Assembly: GCA_027604685.1 (NCBI GenBank)
Contig: JADHYX010000480.1
Location: 1 to 10,635, forward strand
Direction: 5' to 3'
From: Lobulomyces angularis
Taxonomy: Eukaryota > Chytridiomycota > Chytridiomycetes > Lobulomycetales > Lobulomycetaceae
Length of the DNA stretch: 10,635 nt
Part shown: piece by piece, positions 1 to 8,450 of the stretch
Position numbering within the stretch: the stretch's first letter is position 1
Layout: every line of letters begins with the position of its first letter
Program-made: the position numbers and the translations under genes
Notes under the pieces: generated by a model
The model's database searches: none
What the model was told of the DNA's origin: nothing
What the model saw: the letters and a program-made list of their open reading frames with translations, nothing else

Positions 1-38
1 TGGATAAGTGCGGGTGGATAAGTGCGGGTGGAGAAAGT
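1..38. repeat. 14-bp tandem repeat, 2.7 copies
   Basis: The unit TGGATAAGTGCGGG occurs perfectly at 1-14 and 15-28, and a decayed third copy (TGGAGAAAGT) follows at 29-38. It is clearly richer in G than the surrounding DNA. The array begins at the first base of the window, so more copies may lie to the left. No function can be read from the sequence. Confidence 0.8.
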
Positions 39-81
39 ATCTTCCGCTTTAATTAAACCGAATTTTCTTTGCCAATTATAA

Positions 82-186
82 AATCAACATTTATTGAGAA
101 TCAATGTCTTTGAAAGTTTAAAATTTATTCAAACATGTACCTCATGTCAGCAAACTGAAGGTACTACTACTGATGACAATACCTAA
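82..186 (+). pseudogene. Remnant of Ty3/gypsy integrase zinc-binding (HHCC) domain
   Basis: A frame open from 82 to the TAA at 184-186 contains FIQTCTSCQQTEG, with the cysteine pair encoded at 136-138 and 145-147. This matches the second half of the HHCC zinc finger at the N-terminus of retroviral-type integrases (pattern FI..C..CQ..K). The histidine half is not recognisable upstream, where a TAA lies at 79-81. The catalytic-core remnant resumes about 400 bp downstream in the same orientation, so I read both as parts of one broken element. The piece is short, so identification depends on the cysteine motif and on this context. Confidence 0.55.
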
Positions 187-540
187 TTCAACAAAGAATT
201 TTTTATAAAATTAAAATTAACAATTATTTCATATCCTTGTAATCGGATTGATAAAGTACGCGTTCACTTGGTTATTCTTTGTAGAATCATGACTAGTTTA
301 AAATTAAGTTGACTTGAATTGTATAAAGATGAGGTAATAAAATAAAATTTCTGAGTACATTGATGACTTGTAGTGTAAGGGTGAGGTAAGTGACTAAAAT
401 ATATTCCAATCTAATAGGACATGTTGCAATGTTGAATAATTAAGATTACTTGATTTGCTGGATTATCGTAATTGAATATATAAATTAATTGATTCTTGAA
501 ACTCATTGCTTTTTACAACATTCTTTGAAAAGATTTGAAT
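187..540. other. A+T-rich stretch separating two integrase remnants
   Basis: No gene is supported here. In intact Ty3/gypsy integrases the zinc finger and the catalytic core are separated by roughly 150 bp, but here the gap from the second cysteine to the recognisable core is about 440 bp. Some 290 bp is therefore extra or unrecognisably diverged. It includes an imperfect direct repeat: 311-337 and 365-389 share GACTTG, TGTA and TGAGGTAA in the same order. Confidence 0.4.
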
Positions 541-1659
541 AAAAGTTTGATGGGAGCCTTTAACTAGGACGGTTACAATTCCATTTTGGTTTTAGTTGAC
601 AAAGCCAATCAATACCTTGTCAAAAACTATTTCTGCTCTACTGCTGTACAATTTTTTTTCACACATTGGTTCTTAACTAGCTTAGGTTTTCCTAGAACAG
701 TTGTTTCCGATCGCGACTCAATTTTTACTTCAACAATGTGGAAACACTTCTGCAAACTCCTCAAAATCTCAACTGCTTCATCCTCTTCACGTCATCAACG
801 AACTGATGGAAAATATGATATTTATATTTCGTTATATAAAAGAATCTTTGTCTCGGTGCGTTAATTATGAACAAAACGGCTGGATTAGCAAATTACCCGC
901 TTTCATATTCTCATACAACAACACTGTTAACATTGCTACTAAATTCACTCCTTTTTATTTAGCAAATGGTTTTCCACCCGCAACATTTCCACAGTTTATT
1001 ACACCTCTCAAAAAACACTACTTAGCTACCACTTTTTTGCAACAACATATTTGTCAATATACAAATATCTCGGCAAAATTTATGATTAAGTATGGCTTAA
1101 TAGAGATGGAATCACAGCGTGATGAAAAGGTATTATCTAAGCGCTTAAGCCCCTTCAAAGTTTTAGCTGTAGATCACTTACTGATAACATTACTTTGGAT
1201 ATACCTCAAAAATTGAAAATTAGAAATGTCTTTCATGTAAGTAAGTTAACTCCTTATATAGCACCTGATTCACATTTCCCAAACCGTCTAACCGCTGACC
1301 AGGATCATTCTGTAGCAACTTAGGATGAATGCGAACCAGTCTACAAATTAGAAAAAATTTTAAATGTCAAAAAGTATCATTGTCGCTTCAAATTAGTTAA
1401 ATGGGTATGCTATGGTCCTGAACATAACAGTTGGCTTCAAATTAATAATTTTGGCGATATTGTGGATTTGTTATGCGATTTTCACAACTCCCATCCTAGA
1501 AACATTACTCACAACAAGTATCTGCTTTCTCACAGACCTTCGGCCATTGATAATTTGGATCGCTGCAGTCACCTGGATACCTGTGCTGGGGGTGTATTGA
1601 AAAAGGCCTACAGGTGTTTCTTCCTGAGTCTACATACGAAGAGGGTTTTCTTTTTATAA
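541..1659 (+). pseudogene. Decayed Ty3/gypsy (chromovirus-type) integrase core and chromodomain
   Basis: Recognisable order: integrase core with a LVLVD segment near 586 and TVVSDRDSIFTS near 697-735 (the second catalytic Asp), a CVNYEQNGW block near 850, a SYNNT/TPFYLANG block near 910-970, an SPFKVL segment near 1150, an RNVFHVSKLTPY segment near 1220, and a C-terminal chromodomain from about 1333. The reading frame is broken by a TAG at 565-567, a frame change near 805-830 that removes the HPQTDGQTER region with the catalytic Glu, another near 1175-1189, and a TAG at 1321-1323. The first catalytic Asp is not visible. The chromodomain keeps the three aromatic positions expected to bind methyl-lysine (Y in VYKLEKIL, W and Y in KWVCY). 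The final open segment stops at 1657-1659. Reverse transcriptase, RNase H and protease are not in the window. A fossil copy, not functional. Confidence 0.88.
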
Positions 1660-1843
1660 ACCATTACTGCTTTTACAAAGTAAAAGAAAACCTAATTAAC
1701 TATAATTTCTTTAACTGAAATTTAGGCTAGTTATTTTTATTTATCCTCATCATCATCATTATTATTTTATATCATAATATAAAGTAAAAGAAAATCAATA
1801 AACTTAAATTTCTTTAATTGCAATTTAGTGCAAACTCACTACA
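1593..1843 (+). mobile_element. Possible 3' LTR of the Ty3/gypsy remnant
   Basis: A GGGGG run at 1588-1592, placed like a polypurine tract at the end of the element's coding region, is followed directly by TGTA. A matching TACA lies at 1840-1843, giving a 251-bp segment bounded by TGTA..TACA as LTRs usually are. A TATA-like TTTATAAA and an internal repeat pair lie inside it. No second LTR copy is in the window and the target-site duplication cannot be tested, so this is inference from position and ends only. Confidence 0.22.
1677..1828. repeat. Imperfect direct repeat pair of about 48 bp
   Basis: Positions 1677-1725 and 1781-1828 share the same start (AAAGTAAAAGAAAA), the same core (ATTTCTTTAA) and the same end (AATTTAG), offset by 104 bp. 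Both copies fall inside the segment proposed as an LTR, where internal duplications are common. They are separated by a short CATCATCATCATTATTATT stretch. Confidence 0.6.
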
Positions 1844-2752
1844 CAGGGGTATAGTGTAACGAAGATGCTTATAAAATACATATTCACAATATAGCTATCT
1901 ACACTACCACTTTCAATATGGAATAAGTCAATTTAAGTGCACATATTATTTATATTATAAAAGGTGCTTAATAAATTTATTATAGCTAGTCCCGTATAAG
2001 GTACATATTAATAGTACAATTTTATAATTGCAATTATAGTAGTATACTATTAGAAACTGGATAACTAGATTTCAAGAATTACTTTGGAATTTATAAGTAA
2101 ACAAGATTGTGATGATTACTCGAAAACAACTTATTATTATTAAACTATACTATTGTATGTATTATAAGAATAATTCACTTAAAAGAAATTCTATAAACTA
2201 AAACTAAAAGTATTTATACATAAAAACTTGATTATTAATTATAAACTAAATAGGAAGGAAACAGAAAGAGAAGGAAGATAATAATACAAATTCGACATTA
2301 ACTGGCGAAATTAACGGAAGTTATCCAAATTAATAACAACTTGGATACTTTCATCGGATAAATGAAGGCAGGTCTCCTGATTCATAACACATACCTTATT
2401 TAATACTTGTTTCATTTTCATCCTCCTAATTAAAGGTATAGGATTTACACAGTATTTACTCAGTTTGTTTTGCAAATGGTACTGGAAATGGTAGTAGATA
2501 GTTATAATGTAGTTACGTATCTTAAAAGGGTTTATTCGTACTAAGAAAATAATAATAATTAAATAGCTAATTAAGAAATACAACAAATTATTTAATATTT
2601 AACAATAAAAATAAAAAGTATATTTCCAACTCCCTTTTATTTTATTTTCTCCTTTTTTTTTTTTTTCCAACTACCTCATTACTGCATTAGAAAATATTTT
2701 CACGTGTCTACGTTTTTTTTTCAAGATGGATTATATTAATATATGAATAAAG
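1844..2752. other. Gene-poor A+T-rich DNA
   Basis: I see no supported gene here. The longest open frame is on the minus strand (2586-2311, 91 residues). Its first half is low-complexity I/Y/F-rich sequence from A+T-rich DNA, and only its last 25 residues or so (ending near ETCLHLSDESIQVVI) look protein-like. A pyrimidine-rich tract ending in CTATTTAG on the minus strand near 2250 resembles a 3' splice site, but no exon follows it. Poly(T) and T-rich tracts occur near 2650 and 2712. Confidence 0.5.
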
Positions 2753-3324
2753 TTAGTCATTATTTGCCCAACGCCTGTAGTTTCCATTACAGATTATTTT
2801 GCTTTTATTACAACTATTATACATTCCCAAAAGCTTTAAATACATATTCTATTCTGCCACTAAATCTGAATAAGTTGGATGTAATAGTATTTTCGTAAGC
2901 TTCCTAATTGATCCCTTGAATTCAAATTATAATGGTTCCACGAATGTTTCAATAAAATATCTTTTTTGTGATTCATTCTCTACTGTACTTAGTATAGCTA
3001 TTGTTGTAGATCTAATGTGTAAGTTTTTTGAACTTCTTTTAAACATTCTTCTCTAGTTATATATGGTACTACATTAAACTCATCAAGATTTTCAATATCA
3101 GCAGGTAAATCATTGATGATGCTTCTTAAATTGTTATAAGTAATCGATGAGAAAGCCGTAAGCTATTCTGAATGAGTTCACATATGTCATTTTTGAATCT
3201 AAAGAAATTTTAATTCATCTTTAATATTAATACTAGTGTTATTAATTATATTGTTTAACTGGAATATATTAAGTTCATCTGTACTAAAAAATTTCGAGAA
3301 TATTTTGAGCACGTTATTCTTCAT
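2753..3324 (-). pseudogene. Decayed protein-coding gene, family not recognised
   Basis: Reading down the minus strand from an ATG at 3324, a frame of 41 codons ends at a TAG (3199-3201). Protein-like sequence then continues in a second frame (including FKNDICELIQNS), returns to the first frame near 3160 for 54 open codons (including INDLPADIENLDEF and REECLKEVQKTY), stops at 2998-3000, and resumes in a third frame (STVENESQKRYFIETFVEPL) that crosses stops at 2927-2929 and 2849-2851 before ending at 2753-2755. The breaks are too close together to be introns. The mixed, low-repeat amino-acid composition differs from the surrounding translated noise, which supports a former gene. Its helical look could suit many scaffold-type proteins, and I cannot name a family. 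A further 40-codon frame upstream (3502-3380) may belong to it. Confidence 0.45.
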
Positions 3325-3663
3325 ATATTTTTTTTAAAAAAAATGAAGTAGTTTTTTTAAATTATATAATTTTATATTTTTAACAGGTGGAAATAACATG
3401 AAAGTTTATACAATTTCTAAAAACAACTTCTTTGGCAGGTTTGTTGTGCAGTTTATTACCTGAAGGATTTTTTAGTATAATACTGCTCAAATTAATAACC
3501 ATCAATGGGAAATGCTATACCGCGAGTTTTTTTAATTAAAAGCATAAATTGTAATTTGGTCAAAAGAATGTGAAATTTTTTCATTTTTTAACTTTTTATG
3601 AAAAACACTTATTGCTTATAATACAATAAAATACAGTTGCTCACTCAGTTATGGTTCGTTACG
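3325..3663. other. Spacer between the decayed gene and the HPC2 3' end
   Basis: No intact gene is supported. On the minus strand a short frame (ATG at 3502, TAA at 3380-3382, 40 residues, including ILKNPSGNKLHNKPAKEVVF) lies just upstream of the decayed coding sequence and may be its 5' part. The first bases after the HPC2 stop would be that gene's 3' untranslated region. A T8A8-type palindromic run occurs at about 3330-3342. Confidence 0.4.
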
Positions 3664-5786
3664 TTATTCATTCTTCACTACATTCAAATTTGGTTTTTCT
3701 TTTCTTTTTAAATTGGACTTCATGTTTGAGAAAGTTCTGGATAACTCTGACGATGTTACCCACCCTTCTGGCCAAAATCCAGCAACCTTAAATACAACGT
3801 AATTTTAAAAAATGAATGAAGTGATCTTTTTTATTACCAGGTTAAATATGTATGATCTTGCAGCTTTCTCATTTTTAACTAAATTGAACTTTTCTTTTAG
3901 GGTACTAAATTTCAATAAATAATTAATTAACTGGTAAATCATAAATTGTTTTTACTGAAACTTATTTTCCAATTCTACTTTTTCAAATTCACAATTAACA
4001 AAATCAAAAAATAAACTTCTAATAGTAGTATTCCATTTAAATTTTCTTTTCGGATCTAACATATTTTAAGTTAAGTTAAGGATTACTTGAAGGTCGCAAT
4101 AACTACCTTCCAGTTTTGTAACGCTTTGTCCCTTTTCTCCCAAAACTAAGACTGATGACGGTTTTAACGCAGAGAACGCAACTTCCTGGCTTGGCAATTC
4201 CTCTAAAAAACAAAAAATAAACGAATTTTTGTAAAAAATTTTTTCTTTACTGTCAAGATTTATCTTCAGCTCCGCACTTAATGACTTTATATTATTGTTT
4301 ACCTTAATGATCTCATGCTGCAAAATTGATCTTTGCAGTAATTTCCTGACTGTAAGAATATTGTAGGGTATAGCTTTGGTTACATGATGGTATAAGTTAT
4401 CATCCAAAAGGTTTAATTTTTCCGCATTTTTCGCTATCTGCAGAATCGCTGGTCGTAAAGATTCTGGAAAATGTTTTTTATTTTCCCAAGAATCTGAAAA
4501 TAAAAAAAGAATTTTAATAAACTGTAAAGCTGCGCTTACGCTCATCTGCTTTATGCTTTAAAAATTCTATATCCATTTGCAGTTCAAATGGTAATGGTTG
4601 CATCACTGCGCTACCGACTTTCTTAGATATTTCCGCTACGTTAGCTGGCGTGTTTACAGTTTCTTCAAATTCATCAATTTTTTTTTTTTTTTGAATTATG
4701 GAATGCCGTTCACTTTCATTTAATTTTCTTTTTATTGGTAAATTACTAGTGTTAACCGTTAGCAAGCCGTCTTTTTTATTTTTTTCAATAAGCTCCTCGG
4801 TCTTCACCAATTTATCATCTTTTGCCAGTGAAGATTTCTTCTTGGCGGTTTTTGGCTTTACTGGAGATATAAAAACATTTCCTGAACTGTCAGAGTTTAA
4901 ATTATTTGAAGTTGAATTTTCAGTCAATAACACAGACTCTTTCTTTTTATTACGTTTGGTAGGGGTAGTGTTCTCATTTCCTCCTGAGTTATCTGTTGCA
5001 AAATTTTTTGTTCTGCGCGACTGCTTCGATTCCGTGGTATTATTGGCAATATTGGACTTTCTTCCTCCTTTCTTTTTTTCTTGATCAGCAGTTTTTTCAA
5101 AAGGGTCTACACTGGTAATAAAAATAATTAATAAATTTGCTACTAAACAATGATTTGTAACGAAATGAAACTTTTTAATACATTCTGGAAAATAGTGTGT
5201 TTTTTAGGTTTTTAAAAAAAAGGCTGACAAAAACTTACTATTCTTCAAAATACTCATCCAGAGATCCTTTCCAACAAAAAAATCCCAGACCTTCCTCCTC
5301 TTCAGCCTCTCTTTCCACTTCTTCTTTTTCATAATCAGTCAAAGGTTTTCCTTCAACGAAAAATCTTTATAAAAAATATTAATACTACAAATGGTACAGT
5401 TTAGAATTTAAATAAAAACAATTTCTTCGCTGCCCAACTCACAGTTCACTGTCATCAATAAAATCATCATCGTAGTCATATTCTGTCTCTTTATTATTTC
5501 TAGTTCGCTTTTTTTTTTTAACAACTTCCTCTTCTTTTTTTTCTACTTCTGACTCTTTTTCCTCTTCATCTTTTTCATCTTCTGAAGAAGATCTTTCTTC
5601 TTCTTCATTAAGGTCTTCCTCAATTTCCAACTTTTCTTCATTGGTTCCTGGTGTACTATTTTTTGTAAGAATTTCCTCACTTACTTCAGTTGCTTTTAAA
5701 TGTTCTTTTAACAATTTGGCATAATCAATTACATTTCCATTTTCATTTGTGAAGTCAACATCAACTTCAATCCTCAAACTACTCAT
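3664..5786 (-). CDS. HPC2: Ubinuclein/Hpc2-family subunit of the HIRA histone chaperone complex
   Basis: Eight exons: 5786-5443, 5364-5239, 5111-4540, 4493-4251, 4202-4107, 4055-3956, 3904-3838, 3786-3664. Together they encode 556 residues, with GT..AG at every junction. Order: an N-terminal block (about 4-30, LRIEVDVDF..NVIDYAKLL) resembling the conserved N-terminus of fungal Hpc2; an acidic/lysine stretch (about 50-100); the Hpc2-related domain at about 102-157, with YDYDDDFIDDSEL and then GLGFFCWKG; a lysine/serine linker with basic clusters likely to act as nuclear signals; and a ubinuclein-type middle domain from about 340, with DPKRKFKWN at 461-469 and FWPEGW at 520-525. Members of the family bind H3-H4 through the HRD and act with HIRA in replication-independent nucleosome assembly in the nucleus. 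The ATG at 5786 has a weak context (T at -3), but only one other ATG, opening a 2-codon frame, lies between it and HACL1. The exon joins are my reading, not transcript data. Confidence 0.85.
4203..4250 (-). other. HPC2 intron 4: 48 bp, multiple of three, no stop
   Basis: The segment starts GTAAAG and ends TTTTTTAG. Its size and composition match the other introns, so splicing (joining INLD to KELPSQE) is the likelier reading. Because it is 48 bp and open in frame, retention would simply add 16 F/K/I-rich residues within the middle domain instead of ending the protein. Transcript data would be needed to tell which form exists. Confidence 0.6.
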
Positions 5787-5959
5787 CCAAAGATATTTTC
5801 TGGAAATAGTAGTATAATTGTAGATATTTAGTATTGAAATTATAAAACAAAAATTTATGAAGTAGTAAGGAAAAAAATTTTCTAAAAAAATTATCTTTCT
5901 ACAATAATCTTTTTTGTCAAATAAAAATTAAATACAGTTTCTTATATTAAAAAATCGAT

Positions 5960-5965
5960 TTTATT
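5960..5965 (-). terminator. Possible poly(A) signal of HACL1
   Basis: AATAAA on the minus strand lies about 96 nt past the HACL1 stop codon, within the 274-bp gap before HPC2. The spacing is reasonable for a polyadenylation signal, but in such A+T-rich DNA the hexamer occurs often by chance. Confidence 0.3.
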
Positions 5966-6060
5966 TAAGACATATAAAATGAGTATAAAAATAAAATAAA
6001 ATAATTTTTTAAACGAAATCAAAAATTTAAAATAATTTTACAGTTTTATAAATTTCAAAC

Positions 6061-6072
6061 TTAGAGTTTCGC
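6061..6072 (-). other. C-terminal peroxisomal targeting signal (AKL)
   Basis: The final codons GCG AAA CTC TAA give Ala-Lys-Leu at the extreme C-terminus. AKL fits the PTS1 consensus (S/A/C)(K/R/H)(L/M) recognised by Pex5. It sits in a separate last exon of only 13 codons ([12 protein letters not shown]), so correct splicing of intron 13 (6103-6146) is needed to expose it. Confidence 0.85.
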
Positions 6073-8374
6073 TTCGTCTGTTCTTGTTAACCACTCAAAT
6101 TCCTAGTTTTCCATCATTAATATTTATAATTTTAAAAATAAAATACCTGTTGTTTTCGCACGCCAAATGGACTAGATATATATATTTTTTAATTTTTTTT
6201 TTAAAGTACTTTTTTTCATACCTTATCATGATATTCAAAACAGTGGTTTTGGCAACTCCCTTTTTCCTTTTTTCCAAAAAGTTAATAATAGCATCCTTTA
6301 TTTGCTTTGGGTTTTCGCAAAAGTATCCTTCTCCTCCAAACGCTTTTAAAAAAAATTACTAAATGCTAGAAAAGACGAATATTACCTTGCGCCATTACTT
6401 CGTAATGAGCATTAGGTAAAAGTGAAGTACTGGGGCGAGGCCCATCCCAATTTTTATAAGCTAAAAATTAAATTAAAATAAAATAAACATTGAAAAAATT
6501 ACATTCCTCGTCCATTCCAGCATAAATACCGTTGTTATTTATGATAATAAAAAGTATAGGCAATTTAGCTCTGCAAGCAGTTTCAAGTTCCATTCCAGAA
6601 AAGCCAAAGGCTGAGTCTCCTTCAATACAACAAACAACTCTATCTGGTTCGTAAACCTGAGCAGCAATAGCAAACCCTAACCCTACACCCATGGTTCCAA
6701 ATGTACCCGCATCCAGTCTACTGCGGGGCAAATGCTGGTCTTGAAGAAACCGATTTTATAAAATAAAAAAACTTTATAAAATAATAATACCTAAAATTGT
6801 TCGCCCAATGTCCATCGTGTTAGCTCCTTCAGAAACTAAAAACACATTTCTTGGTAGCAAAGGTTTAATTTCAGCAAATGCACGGTAATAACTCATAGGT
6901 AGCTCTTCTTCTTTCTAAAATTTATTGTAATTATTATGCTAAAAAAAAGTATATAAGTGTTCATACCATTAATAATAAATTTGCAGCTTTATTAGCAGCA
7001 ACTTTTTTATTAAGAACTGACCACCATTCTTTTCTAACTGGGGAAGGATTTCGCTTTGATATTTCTTTGTATATTTGTGTGATCACTTGAGGCAGGTGGC
7101 CCAACAGATGTATGGCTCTGTCACCCAAAATATTGTTACCAAATTCTAAGATTGATGATATATCAAAAAAATATGACAAAAATAAATTTTTTATACCTTC
7201 GGGGGCTATATCAATTTGAATAATTTTTACATCTGGTTTAAAACGTGGTGGTAAGCCAAAATGTAACATCCAGTTCAATCTGGCACCAAACAGCACTACA
7301 ACATCTGCAGACTTTAATGCCGTTGATCTACTCAATAAAATATAAAGGAAAACTTTAGAACAGGTTTACCTGGCAGCGGAAACACAAAGTTTATGATCAT
7401 CATCCATTAATCCCTTTCCCATTGGGGTTGGTAAAAATGGGATGCCAAGATATTCAATTAAGTTACAAATTTCTTTTTCGGATCTCGAGTATTGACAACT
7501 AAAACAGCAGAATTGGAAAAAATTTTCACTAATTGAAATTACCCTTTCCCAATAATAAACAGAGGTGTTTTCGCTTTTAATATTTCGTCAACTGCCTTTG
7601 AAATCTGCTGTGGATCTGCCAACGATTGTGGTGGTGGTAATAGCTCAGGAGGAAAAGTTATTAAATTTTCGGGAACTTTTGCCGTTACAAAATCTGCTGG
7701 CATATCTAAAAAAAAACAATTAACTAGGACGCAGGAGAACAAAAAATATAATACCGATATACGCTACTCCAGGTCGCCCATAAGTAACTGTTCTCATTGC
7801 CTTTTCCACGATATTTGGTATTTGAGGAATGCTACCTGGTCTAACAGTATATTTGCAATACAGTCTTGATGCGTCGACTTGTGGAAACTCTTGAAATGCA
7901 CCCATATTTTCTTGTCTAATCTCAGAGGAACCTCCAATTACAATTAATGGCTAATTTTGTCATATTTTGTGTCAAATAAAATTAAGTTAAAAATTACCCA
8001 GTTGTTTACTTGCGCGTTCGACATTCCTGCAAGGGCTAAAAAACATAAAATTTAATTCATTATTATTTTAAATACGTAAGATCTATTGAAAAGCAATACC
8101 ATGAATTAAACCTGGCCCAGATACTACTAAACAAACACCTGGTGTTTGAGATAAATATCCAATAGCAGATGCAGCATAGGAGGCTGCTTGCTCATTTCTC
8201 ATTCCATAATATTGCATGCCAACAGCAATGCAAGCTTCAGCAACCTAAAAATAGATCCACTTTAAAAAAAGATTATGTTTTTGTTACCTCGATAACGGGG
8301 ATTCCAACAATTCCAAATACATACTTCACACCTTGCTGCTTTAAACTTTTTGCCAAAACAGTAGCTCCATCCAT
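6061..8374 (-). CDS. HACL1: 2-hydroxyacyl-CoA lyase, peroxisomal
   Basis: Fourteen exons: 8374-8288, 8244-8100, 8035-7998, 7950-7755, 7705-7543, 7498-7370, 7327-7197, 7145-6967, 6914-6791, 6739-6503, 6460-6386, 6342-6222, 6171-6147, 6102-6061. They encode 563 residues, close to the roughly 580 of animal HACL1. The enzyme uses thiamine diphosphate to split 2-hydroxyacyl-CoA into formyl-CoA and a shortened aldehyde in peroxisomal alpha-oxidation. Seen: FGIVGIP at 20-26; GMRNEQAA with the expected catalytic Glu at 47; [52 protein letters not shown]; and the ThDP/Mg motif EGDSAF (GDS 438-440) to NNN (465-467). The last three residues, AKL, are a canonical PTS1 signal. All 13 introns are 42-64 bp. 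ATG context is good (A at -3, G at +4). The HACL-specific blocks argue against acetolactate synthase. Confidence 0.97.
7146..7196 (-). other. HACL1 intron 7: 51 bp, multiple of three, no stop
   Basis: GTATAA..CTTAG splits the Glu codon after APE and joins it to EFGNN. Removal gives the family-typical DIAPEEFGNN. If retained, the frame stays open and would insert 17 residues ([17 protein letters not shown]) next to the central cofactor-binding domain. The uninterrupted homologous sequence on both sides makes splicing the expected outcome. Confidence 0.8.
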
Positions 8375-8450
8375 TTTACTATTCTATACAAATTTTTTAA
8401 TAATAAAATAATTTCCCCATCAAATATTTAACCTGAATGGCGAAACTAAA

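Noticed and set aside
4698..5084. Plus-strand frame of 128 residues
   Set aside because: It is the antisense shadow of HPC2 exon 3; its F/S/L-rich translation is what lysine- and glutamate-rich codons give when read backwards.
5787..6060. An extra 5' exon of HPC2
   Set aside because: A 3' splice-like TTTCCAG lies 14 bp upstream of the ATG, but the only upstream ATG before HACL1 opens a two-codon frame, so no coding exon can be placed there.
6095..6277. Reading through HACL1 introns 12 and 13 as one exon
   Set aside because: It would replace the conserved [17 protein letters not shown] end with low-complexity K/I/Y/N sequence; splicing both introns restores homology and the PTS1.
6061..8374. 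Acetolactate synthase or oxalyl-CoA decarboxylase as alternative identity
   Set aside because: These share the ThDP fold, but the [24 protein letters not shown] and [10 protein letters not shown] blocks and the C-terminal FEWLTR are specific to 2-hydroxyacyl-CoA lyase.
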